From the NCBI GenBank assembly GCA_021740585.1, contig JAIOZM010000050.1, positions 1-32,595 on the forward strand: DNA of 32,595 nt, written 5' to 3'. The stretch's first letter is position 1, and each line of letters begins with the position of its first letter. Position numbers and translations under genes: made by a program. The notes under the pieces were generated by a model. It was not told where the DNA came from and made no database searches. It was given only the letters and a program-made list of their open reading frames with translations. Positions 8,483-15,665 of this stretch are shown piece after piece. This DNA is from Bacteroidales bacterium. GTDB lineage: Bacteria > Bacteroidota > Bacteroidia > Bacteroidales > GCA-2748055.

Positions 8483-8697
8483 GGCTCCTTATGATTTGTA
8501 ACCCACAAGGCAATAACTATTGAGATCAGATGCGACAAAACTATTCAGGGAATGACATACCTGGATTTAATTCAAATTAATCTACTCCAACATAAATATC
8601 TCTACTTCATAGAAATCCTCATCATTAAATATTTTCCAATTTTATTAGTATTACTACCTGTATTGCAAAATATATAATGAAAAAAAGTGTTCTAAAG

Positions 8698-8728
8698 TTT
8701 GTAGTTCATTAAAAAAGTTCTATTTTTG
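8698..8728 (+). promoter_or_regulatory. abiEi promoter (near-consensus, leaderless)
   Basis: TTTG (8698-8701), a 19-bp spacer and TATTTTTG (8721-8728) form a full Bacteroidota promoter. The ATG of abiEi begins at 8734, only 5 bases after the -7 box, so transcription should start at or next to the start codon. I see no inverted repeat over the promoter that would be an obvious AbiEi operator. Confidence 0.65.
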
Positions 8729-8733
8729 GTAGT

Positions 8734-9498
8734 ATGACTACTAATTATGACAAAAAATTAATGAGTCTTCTGTCCAACCATATTCCAGGAACAGTATTTC
8801 TTGCATCATGGCTTGAGAAGAACGGTATCTCACGGGATCTGCAACAATATTATCTGAAAAGCGGGTGGCTTGAATCATATGGAGTCGGTGCATTCAAACG
8901 GCCAAATGAAAATGTGCGTTGGACAGGTGCTTTGAATTCTTTGCAAAGACAAACAGAATTGCCAGTGCATGTTGGTGGTTTAACATCCATATCACTTCAG
9001 GGATTATCTCATTACGTAAGAATGGAGAAGGAACCACTCTATCTGTTTTCACCACAATATGTTAAACTGCCAAAGTGGTTTCTCACTCAGGAATGGAGCA
9101 ATCTGATAGTACACGTGAAAACTAAATATCTGCCTGCAAACTATGCATTGTTTGAATATTCCCTTGATGGCCTGAAACTTCAAATATCATCCCTTGAACG
9201 TGCAATACTTGAATGTTTGTACCTTGCTCCTGATCGGTTCGATATGATGGAATGTTATCAAATACTTGAGGGTCTTGCAAATCTTCGTCCAAAAATCCTG
9301 CAGGAATTGCTTGAAAGTTGCAACTCCATAAAAGTAAAACGGCTGTTTCTATTTATGGCTTCTAAAGCCAGACATCAATGGCTGGATTTTGTTGACCAGC
9401 CCAGAATAGATTTAGGTACCGGTGACAGGGTTATTGTAAAGGGGGGGGTGTATATATCGAAATACAAGATATCGATACCGAAAGAATTATCTGCCTAA
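8734..9498 (+). CDS. abiEi: AbiEi-type antitoxin / transcriptional repressor
   Basis: The 254-residue protein matches the type IV toxin-antitoxin AbiEi family. The N-terminal ~90 residues form the winged-helix region (GTVFLASWLEKNGISRDLQQYYLKSGWLES), followed by the AbiEi C-terminal domain with ISSLERAILECLYLAP and the terminal GDRVIVKGGVYISKYKISIP typical of the family. AbiEi proteins repress their own operon and counter the AbiEii nucleotidyltransferase. The stop codon overlaps the next ATG by one base (TAATG), so translation is coupled. A run of eight G residues at 9441-9448 lies in the C-terminal part. An alternative start at 8761 would leave a normal leader but drop nine residues. Confidence 0.88.
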   Translation: MTTNYDKKLMSLLSNHIPGTVFLASWLEKNGISRDLQQYYLKSGWLESYGVGAFKRPNENVRWTGALNSLQRQTELPVHVGGLTSISLQGLSHYVRMEKEPLYLFSPQYVKLPKWFLTQEWSNLIVHVKTKYLPANYALFEYSLDGLKLQISSLERAILECLYLAPDRFDMMECYQILEGLANLRPKILQELLESCNSIKVKRLFLFMASKARHQWLDFVDQPRIDLGTGDRVIVKGGVYISKYKISIPKELSA

Positions 9499-10424
9499 TG
9501 GTCAATCAATTATATTTAAATCAAGCTGACCTGATTCTGCAAGTGATACCTCACATTGCAACAGAGAAGACTCTTGCAATAAGGGGTGGAACAGCCATAA
9601 ATCTCTTCCTGCGGGAAATGCCCCGGTTATCTGTGGATATTGACCTCACCTATCTGCCATTTGACAACAGGGAAATTGCACTAACCAATATTTCTGATTC
9701 ATTGGGCAGGATCAGGGAACGGATAACCAAATCAATTCCAGGTACCACCGTTAATAATTTTATCATTGAAGGAAATGATATCAAATTTTTTGTTCAAACT
9801 AAAAATGCCCAAATAAAAATTGAAGTAAACACAACAACTCGTGGTCATCTCCATCCCTTTAGATTAATTCAGGTTAATGAAACGGTACAGGAGAGGTTCA
9901 AAAAATTTGCTGCAATACAGGTTGTTTCAGATGCAGAACTATAAGGGGGGAAAATATGTACTGCACTTGACAGGCAACATCCCAGGGATATGTTTGATGT
10001 GTTTTTATTATTTCAGGAATCAGTATATAACGAAGTAATGAAGTATGGTTTCATTCAGGCACTTGTTAGCCATATGAGAACTATACACGAGGTTTTGCAA
10101 CCTCATTTGCTGGATCAGCGTTTAGCGTTTGAGAAACAGTTTCAGGGCATGTCCGACATCCAATTTTCATATGACGATTTTGAAAACACTCGCAAAAAAC
10201 TCATCGAAACTGTAAATTCAAGCCTGACAGGTCCGGATCGTACTTTTCTTTTGAGTTTTAAACGAGGGAATCCGGATTGGGATCTTTTCCCATCTGCGAC
10301 ACTAAAAGACATGCCAGCTGTCCAGTGGAAACTTCTGAATCTTCAAAAGCTGATTAATTCCAATCCCGGAAAACACAAAGAATTGCTTTCAAAGCTGCAG
10401 ACTTTATTCTCACAAGGAAGTTGA
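9498..10424 (+). pseudogene. abiEii: AbiEii nucleotidyltransferase toxin, interrupted by one stop
   Basis: The reading frame holds 309 codons with a single in-frame TAA at 9942-9944 (codon 149). Before it, residues 1-148 carry the nucleotidyltransferase core: IRGGTAINLF (28-37) and the paired aspartates D47 and D49 in VDIDL. After it, the same frame continues with GGKICTALDRQHPRDMFDVFLLF, the segment that normally follows a Tyr (ELYGGKI) in this family, then the helical domain to 10424. So one TAT/TAC-to-TAA change explains the break; there is no frameshift. Full length (308) is right for the family. The truncated product keeps the metal-binding residues but loses the C-terminal half, so it is probably inactive. 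A sequencing error is possible. Confidence 0.82.
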
Positions 10425-10731
10425 CCAGAATTTCATTTTACCAAAGCCTGAATTGCAAACCCCGGCTTCCCAGAACCTACTTCATTATTTCACATTGAAC
10501 CATCTAACTTTTTGAAAATAAAGATGTAAGATGCAGAAAGTCATATAAATAAACTAAATGGAACAATAGTATTGATGGCTTACTTTAAAACTGTTGAGGT
10601 GGTTCTTAGCGGGCGGTTTTTCCATATTAGCACATAATCAAGTAAAATGTTTATAATTATGTAAGTAGCTAAATAATATACACGTAAGAGATTAAATAAC
10701 AGTGCCTTAGAAAAGGTGCAAGTGATTCTGC
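10425..10731. other. Intergenic region after abiEii
   Basis: No gene or family motif is visible on either strand. The last ~20 bases (from 10720) resemble the 3' end of the tRNA-Arg gene at 11047 and run into the tandem repeat, so this may be a decayed tRNA-flanking copy. Confidence 0.45.
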
Positions 10732-10785
10732 CGGGATTATTTGCTCGTGCCTCGCTCATGATCCACAGGGGGGAGACTCATCTTC

Positions 10786-10823
10786 AAAAACCTGTTTTGC
10801 TTCGCAAATCTGCAGGTTTTTTT
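10786..10823 (+). terminator. Terminator-like hairpin in tandem copy 1
   Basis: AAAAACCTG pairs with CAGGTTTTT, with a second inner stem (TTTGC / GCAAA), followed by a T run. It could end transcripts of the abiE operon. Confidence 0.5.
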
Positions 10824-10932
10824 ATTCCCCAAAACCAAAAAGGAATTTTGGTTATTTGCTTTTTTGATGGTAAATGTTCGGGATTATTCGCTCGTGCCTC
10901 GCTTATGATCCACAGGGGGGAGACTCATCTTC

Positions 10933-10970
10933 AAAAACCTGTTTTGCTTCGCAAATCTGCAGGTTTTTTT
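10933..10970 (+). terminator. Terminator-like hairpin in tandem copy 2
   Basis: This is the same structure as at 10786, shifted by 147 bp. Its T run is part of the long palindrome 10958-11022. Confidence 0.5.
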
Positions 10971-11022
10971 ATTCCCCAAAACCAAAAAGGAATTTTGGTT
11001 TTGGGGAATAAAAAAACCTGCA
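10958..11022. repeat. Perfect hairpin, 30-bp arms and 5-nt loop
   Basis: The left arm (10958-10987, starting TGCAGG) and right arm (10993-11022, ending CCTGCA) are exact reverse complements around the loop AGGAA. The structure links the right tandem copy to the tRNA terminator. It may be the junction of two facing terminators or an inverted duplication. Confidence 0.85.
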
Positions 11023-11043
11023 CCCTTACGGGTCAGGTTTTTT
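11011..11043 (-). terminator. Terminator of tRNA-Arg
   Basis: On the minus strand, just after the tRNA, ACCTGACCC and GGGTGCAGGT pair around GTAA and are followed by seven T residues. Facing A and T runs could make it bidirectional. Confidence 0.75.
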
Positions 11044-11046
11044 CAG

Positions 11047-11120
11047 TGATTCCGGCGGGATTCGAACCCACGACCCACGGCTTAGAAGGCCGTTGCTCTG
11101 TCCAACTGAGCTACGGAACC
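11047..11120 (-). tRNA. tRNA-Arg(UCU)
   Basis: The 74-nt gene folds as a cloverleaf: acceptor GGTTCCG / CGGAATC (one G-T pair), D arm GCTC-AGTTGGAC-AGAGC region, anticodon stem ACGGC / GCCGT with loop CTTCTAA (anticodon TCT, reads AGA), five-base variable loop, T arm GTGGG-TTCGAAT-CCCGC and discriminator A. CCA is not encoded. It is the only tRNA seen in the window. Confidence 0.95.
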
Positions 11121-11144
11121 AGTTGAGATATTAATTTGCGGCTG

Positions 11145-11152
11145 CAAATATA
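11145..11152 (-). promoter_or_regulatory. Candidate -7 box of tRNA-Arg
   Basis: TATATTTG on the minus strand fits TAnnTTTG and lies ~25 bp before the tRNA 5' end. A TTTGAC further up is too far for normal -33 spacing. Confidence 0.4.
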
Positions 11153-11324
11153 AGAAAAATATACAATTATACTCAGGTCAAAGGAGTATTTCCACTATTT
11201 ACCGGATTGATATATAGAATTAAAAATAAATATGCTGTATCAAAATACATATTATCAAGTTTAAGACCTTGATTTTTAGGAATAAGAAGCAAAGCTCATT
11301 TTTACTCTTATTTTAATTGGCAGG

Positions 11325-11353
11325 TTGATTTTTACTAAAAGATGTTATTTTTG
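11325..11353 (+). promoter_or_regulatory. Candidate promoter of M28 peptidase operon
   Basis: TTG at 11325 and TATTTTTG at 11346-11353 are 18 bp apart, close to the Bacteroidota pattern. The leader would be ~115 nt. Confidence 0.4.
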
Positions 11354-11474
11354 TTTGTTGAATTCGCCATTCACTACTTTATAATTAGAGTTTGTGGAAA
11401 ATAATGATTCGGAAATTCTACAAAATTACCATCTGGGATAAATTTTACCTGTTAATTACATCCAAAATAGAATT

Positions 11475-13115
11475 ATGAAATTACAAATATTAAAACCAGC
11501 AAGCCTGTTCATTTTAATTGCTTCTTGTTCAAATCCGGCTGAAAACTCCTTTCAGAAGGCTGTAGAATCCATAAATGCTGAAAACCTTGCCTCTCATGTA
11601 GCAGTGCTGGGATCTGATGAATATGAAGGAAGGAAACCTTTTTCAAAAGGGGAGGATAAGACAGTTAATTATCTGGCTGCTCAGATGGAAAGAATTGGTC
11701 TTGAACCCGGGTTTGGAGACAGTTATTTTCAGGATGTGGAGATGGCTGAAATTACTTCCTTCATGGATAAACCGGCCATAGTAAAATCTGATAATAAGGA
11801 TCTTTTACTTTTTTTCCCCGATGATATCGCGATAATATCAAAAAAAACAAGTGACATTATTGAAATTGAGAATTCTGAAATGATATTTGCTGGATTTGGT
11901 ATTGTAGCTCCTGAATACAATTGGGATGATTATGAGAATATAGATGTGAAGGGGAAAACTGTTGTTGTATTTGTCAATGATCCCGGTTTATATACCGATG
12001 ATGAAAATCTTTTTAAAGGCAAAACAATGACCTATTATGGTCGATGGACATATAAAATTGAAGAAGCGGAGCGACAAGGTGCAAAAGGTATCCTGATTAT
12101 TCATGAAACATTGGGTGCCGGATATCCTTATGATATACCCAGAAAATCAGCACTGAATTCGAATTTTTATCTTGCAGAGGATGCCAATGCAGAAAGTAAT
12201 TTAATGTTTAACGGTTGGGTTTCTGCGAAAACCGGAGAGAATTTTTTCGAATCATTTGGGATGAATGTCGATTCACTCAGGACATTATCGTGTACGAAAG
12301 ATTTTGCAGGTTTTCCTTTGAATAGCAATATTAGTCTGAAAATTAGTAATATCTGGGAGTATAATACCTCAAGAAATGTTGTGGGCTTAATAAGAGGTAA
12401 TAAAAAGCCTGAAGAATGCATAGTTTATAGTGCTCATTGGGATCATTTTGGTATAGGTGAAGCTGAAAATGGTGATTCTATCTATAATGGCGCTGTGGAT
12501 AACGGCACTTCGCTGGCATGGATGTTGGAAATTGCAGAAGCCTATAAGAAATTAGGCATTCCACCCGCCAGGTCAATTGTAATAATGGCTCCAACAGCAG
12601 AAGAGCAAGGTTTATTAGGCTCAAAATGGTATACCCAGCATCCGGTTATTCCTGTTGAAAAAACGCTGGCCTGCATAAATAACGATATGCTGCTACCTAT
12701 AGGCAGAATGAAGGATGTGATGGTAACAGGTTTTGGTCAGTCTGAATTGGATAATCTTGTAGAAGAAGTTGCACTAAAACAAGACCGATATATTTATCCT
12801 GATCCAAATCCACATACCGGTATGTATTTTCGCTCCGATCATTTTAGTTTTGCTCAGCAGGGAGTACCATCTTTGTTTATAAGGGGGAATTGCGATAGTC
12901 GTGAATTTGGCAAAGAATGGGCTGCTGAGCAGGAGAAAGATTATATCAATAACAGGTATCACAGACCGGCCGATAACTACTATCCGGAAACCTGGGATTT
13001 TTCAGGCATTGTGGAAGATGCACAAATGGCCTTTGAAATCGGCTACCGTCTTTGTAATCTCAAGGAATTTCCGAAATGGAATGAAAGTTCAGAATTTAAA
13101 AGTTTGAGAGATTAA
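11475..13115 (+). CDS. M28 family metallopeptidase lipoprotein
   Basis: The 546-residue zinc aminopeptidase-like protein has a short signal peptide with lipobox (IASC), so it is likely anchored in the membrane facing the periplasm. Residues ~120-240 look like a protease-associated (PA) domain insert (IFAGFGIVAPEYNWDDY, GAKGILIIHE). The catalytic domain shows zinc ligand and catalytic motifs in order: SAHWDHFG (His321, Asp323), GAVDNGTS (Asp342), EEQGLLGS (Glu376/377), NNDML and RSDHFSF. This is the layout of M28 peptidases that remove N-terminal residues from peptides. The HAD gene begins 2 bp after its stop, so they share a transcript. Confidence 0.92.
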   Translation: MKLQILKPASLFILIASCSNPAENSFQKAVESINAENLASHVAVLGSDEYEGRKPFSKGEDKTVNYLAAQMERIGLEPGFGDSYFQDVEMAEITSFMDKPAIVKSDNKDLLLFFPDDIAIISKKTSDIIEIENSEMIFAGFGIVAPEYNWDDYENIDVKGKTVVVFVNDPGLYTDDENLFKGKTMTYYGRWTYKIEEAERQGAKGILIIHETLGAGYPYDIPRKSALNSNFYLAEDANAESNLMFNGWVSAKTGENFFESFGMNVDSLRTLSCTKDFAGFPLNSNISLKISNIWEYNTSRNVVGLIRGNKKPEECIVYSAHWDHFGIGEAENGDSIYNGAVDNGTSLAWMLEIAEAYKKLGIPPARSIVIMAPTAEEQGLLGSKWYTQHPVIPVEKTLACINNDMLLPIGRMKDVMVTGFGQSELDNLVEEVALKQDRYIYPDPNPHTGMYFRSDHFSFAQQGVPSLFIRGNCDSREFGKEWAAEQEKDYINNRYHRPADNYYPETWDFSGIVEDAQMAFEIGYRLCNLKEFPKWNESSEFKSLRD

Positions 13116-13117
13116 AT

Positions 13118-13786
13118 ATGGCTTATCAGGTTTTAAGTTTCGATTGCTATGGCACTCTGATCGATTGGAAACAAGGTGTTTTAAAGGCACTTTTATCACT
13201 TTTAGATGAGTTTCAGATTGAAATGACAAAGGAAGAAGTTTTTTTGCTCTTTTTAGCATTAGATGCTGAGCTTGAATCTGAGACCTATAGGAACTATAAA
13301 GCAATACTGGAAGAGATTATGAAAGGTTTTTCGAAGAAGTTAGGATTAAATCTTCAGGAAAATGATTTACAAATTTTATCTTCAAGTATACCGGACTGGC
13401 CATTGTACTCAGATACTGTACAAACTTTATTTGCCCTAAAGGAAAAGTATAAACTAGCTATTATTTCAAATGTAGATAATGATCTTTTTGCAAAAACCAA
13501 TACGCAGATTGGGATAGAATTTGATTATGTAATTACTGCAGAAGATCTTAAATCTTATAAACCATCAGTCCGTAATTTTACAGCAGCCCTTGAAATTTTT
13601 GGGATTGAAAAAGAAAATCTTTTGCATTGTGCTCAAAGCATTTATCATGATATAGTTCCATGCAGCCAATTGGGAATCGACCATGTTTGGATCAATCGTT
13701 ATAATGAAAATATTGGAGAAAGAATGAATATAATGCCTGAAAAGGAGTTTAAAACTTTGGCTGAATTGATTGGTTATTTGCTTTAG
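13118..13786 (+). CDS. HAD hydrolase, haloacid-dehalogenase type II-like
   Basis: The 222-residue protein carries the HAD motifs: FDCYGTLID (Asp9 nucleophile), SNVDND, KSYKPS lysine and the acidic loop with SIYHDIVPCSQLGIDHVWINR, a form close to (S)-2-haloacid dehalogenases. Members hydrolyse phosphate esters or carbon-halogen bonds; the substrate cannot be read. The gene is cytoplasmic and starts 2 bp after the M28 peptidase stop, so expression is probably coupled although the functions look unrelated. Confidence 0.9.
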   Translation: MAYQVLSFDCYGTLIDWKQGVLKALLSLLDEFQIEMTKEEVFLLFLALDAELESETYRNYKAILEEIMKGFSKKLGLNLQENDLQILSSSIPDWPLYSDTVQTLFALKEKYKLAIISNVDNDLFAKTNTQIGIEFDYVITAEDLKSYKPSVRNFTAALEIFGIEKENLLHCAQSIYHDIVPCSQLGIDHVWINRYNENIGERMNIMPEKEFKTLAELIGYLL

Positions 13787-13834
13787 TTGTTTTTTTATGT
13801 ACTGATTCACAATGAATTAGTATTCGGTTGCAAG

Positions 13835-13874
13835 TTTTAGACCTCGGAGGTCTATAGACCTCCGAGGTCTAAAA
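13835..13874. terminator. 40-bp perfect palindrome, likely bidirectional terminator
   Basis: Arms of 18 bp (TTTTAGACCTCGGAGGTC and its exact complement) flank TATA, itself palindromic. A and T runs on both sides make it work in both directions. It sits between the convergent HAD gene and TPR gene. Each arm contains a smaller near-palindrome (GACCTCGGAGGTC). Confidence 0.7.
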
Positions 13875-14019
13875 TAAAAATAATTCCCACATATCCAAAT
13901 TTAATTTCCCTCCACCCAAAACCAAAAAAAAACAGAATTTTGTTCCCGAAAAATTCACTCCAATAGTATAATAAAATAAAAAAAATCATTTAAAACCTAC
14001 GAATAAATAACTCTATACA

Positions 14020-15441
14020 TCAATTCCCCCCTCTCTTTTTCTTCTTTTTACTAATATTTAGGTCCTTTTGGAGGAAGGAATAGGGTAAATCAATATTGAA
14101 ATATATTTTTCTCATCTCTCCTGAAAGATTGCTCCCAACAATTACATCAAAATTATTGTTTCGCGTGCTTTCCAAATATTGTTCTGAGATATCCAATTCC
14201 TCCTGGAAAACAATCTCATATTCATGATGAATATAAGCAACCAGATAGGGTGATTCAGTACTTTTTCCATCCCCTGTGGCTTTAATTGCCTGAGAGAAAC
14301 CATAATATTTAATCAGATTATCCAATTGAGAATGAAAATCTCCCTGAATTGCAGCAATTTTGGCAAGGGGCCAGTATAGAGGAAAATCAACAGGTACTGA
14401 ATCAAGTCTGTTTTCACAATACTCTTTTATCATTTTATAATTCTTATTTTCCCACATTTGATTCATATTCATTAGCCGATTGTCATAAGGTTTATAGGCA
14501 GCATCACTTGTAAATCCTATGTAGAACATCGCATAATCATCCAAGCCAAAGTTTTGAAACTCTGTCCTGAAAACTTTAATGAGTTTGGAGTAATTATATT
14601 CACTTTCATTATTAAACACCCATTCCAAAACAGCTTCCATATTTTGCTGATTAATATTGCGAAATCTAAACTCATCGTTTTCCTTACTAACTTCTAACGA
14701 TGATGTATTAGAAAGCAATTTGGAGAAAGCCAGATAATTCACAAACATCTCTTCCAACCCAGGTACTTTCCAGCCATTTTCAAAGTATTCAACGGCTTTG
14801 TCGAAGTTGTCCTGATGAAAATACCCTAGTCCGATTGGCATATTAAATAAAGCATAATCGTTATTAATTTTCAATCCTGCTAAAGCGGTATGAATTGCTT
14901 CTTCATAACGCGACATACTTATGTAAATCATCGATAAAGTGTAATAACCATCCGGATCATTGGGTACTCTTGATACTGCTTTCTGAGCATAATATAATGC
15001 CGAATCCTGACCGCCTGCCTGATCCATATATAAAATTGCGATTCTGTTCAGTGCATTTTCTTCTATTTTGTTAAACTGATTATATAATTTGAAATAGAAT
15101 ATGGCACTATCAGTTTGATTTTTGTTGTCGAATGCACTGGCAATTTTGTAATACAAATCACCCGGATGCTCGCTGAATGATTGAGCTATTTTATAGTAGC
15201 TTAATGCCTGGTCGAATTTTGAGGTGTTTAAATAGCAATCACCAAGTTTTGAACTAAATTCAGGATTATAGGGATCTGACCTGTACAGACTATCATACAG
15301 CTGTTTTGCCATTTCATATTCCTCATAAGAAAATAATAATTTTGCCTGCGTTTCGAGTTCACTGTAAACCTGGGCCTTTATTTCAAAAATTTGCAAAGCA
15401 AAAATAAGTGAAATTAAAAGCATTATTTTCCTGATGAGCAT
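14020..15441 (-). CDS. Exported TPR-repeat protein
   Basis: The 473-residue protein begins with a signal peptide (MLIRKIMLLISLIFALQIFE, cleavage near KAQ). Residues ~27-240 form several tetratricopeptide repeats, each with the spacing of helix pairs seen in NPEFSSKLGDCYLNTSKFDQ and PDGYYTLSMIYISMSRYEEA. The rest (~240-440) is helical without a motif I recognise. The C-terminus is a lysine run (KKKKKRGG). TPRs bind protein partners, so a scaffold role in the periplasm is likely, but the partner is unknown. It is transcribed alone. Confidence 0.85.
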   Translation of the reverse strand: MLIRKIMLLISLIFALQIFEIKAQVYSELETQAKLLFSYEEYEMAKQLYDSLYRSDPYNPEFSSKLGDCYLNTSKFDQALSYYKIAQSFSEHPGDLYYKIASAFDNKNQTDSAIFYFKLYNQFNKIEENALNRIAILYMDQAGGQDSALYYAQKAVSRVPNDPDGYYTLSMIYISMSRYEEAIHTALAGLKINNDYALFNMPIGLGYFHQDNFDKAVEYFENGWKVPGLEEMFVNYLAFSKLLSNTSSLEVSKENDEFRFRNINQQNMEAVLEWVFNNESEYNYSKLIKVFRTEFQNFGLDDYAMFYIGFTSDAAYKPYDNRLMNMNQMWENKNYKMIKEYCENRLDSVPVDFPLYWPLAKIAAIQGDFHSQLDNLIKYYGFSQAIKATGDGKSTESPYLVAYIHHEYEIVFQEELDISEQYLESTRNNNFDVIVGSNLSGEMRKIYFNIDLPYSFLQKDLNISKKKKKRGGN

Positions 15442-15665
15442 GACCTAAATTATTTGGAAATAAGTGATTATGTTTTCAATGAACGAAGAAAAGCATTATT
15501 TGTTATATAATTAAATAATTACCTGGGATTGAAAAAAAACTAACAATTTTTAACTTTTAACCCTATTTTTTAACTTGTATATATTCAAAGCCAAGCAAAT
15601 TGAGATAATCCTCTTATCTTTATCGTTTATTATTCTAATTCAGTTTTATAATTAAGTATAATACA

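Larger units (their letters stand above)
8066..8543 (-). mobile_element. Decayed IS6-family insertion sequence
   Basis: The left end GGGCTCTGTTGCAAC (8066-8080) closely resembles the IS6/IS26 terminal repeat (GGCACTGTTGCAAA type). A degenerate partner, GATGCGACAAAACT, lies at 8529-8542. Between them are the first ~35 and last ~33 codons of an IS6 transposase on the minus strand, with the catalytic middle deleted. An imperfect palindrome (8158-8259) separates the left end from the transposase stop. The element cannot move by itself. The outer boundaries are approximate. Confidence 0.6.
10732..11000. repeat. Tandem duplication, 122-bp copies at 147-bp period
   Basis: Copies at 10732-10853 and 10879-11000 are nearly identical; I see two substitutions near their left ends. 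A 25-bp spacer separates them. Each copy ends in a terminator-like hairpin, a T run and the CCCCAAAACCAAAA stretch. It resembles serial duplication of DNA that flanks a tRNA gene. No protein is supported here, although a frame is open through it. Confidence 0.8.
11121..11474. other. Intergenic region tRNA-Arg - M28 peptidase
   Basis: This divergent region of 354 bp holds the tRNA promoter on one side and a candidate promoter for the peptidase (11325-11353). No further gene or repeat is visible. Confidence 0.5.

Noticed and set aside
9942..9944. The TAA in abiEii as programmed recoding or as a true gene boundary
   Set aside because: No recoding signal such as a selenocysteine or pyrrolysine element applies to TAA, and the following frame continues the same domain, so a nonsense mutation is simpler.
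10732..11000. Two long direct repeats considered as a CRISPR array or transposon ends
   Set aside because: There are only two copies, 122 bp long with a 25-bp gap, and they carry terminator hairpins; no transposase or spacers.
10716..11126. Open frame of 136 codons through the tandem repeat and antisense to tRNA-Arg
   Set aside because: Its protein is the translation of a duplicated terminator block followed by the reverse strand of a tRNA gene; no independent coding evidence.
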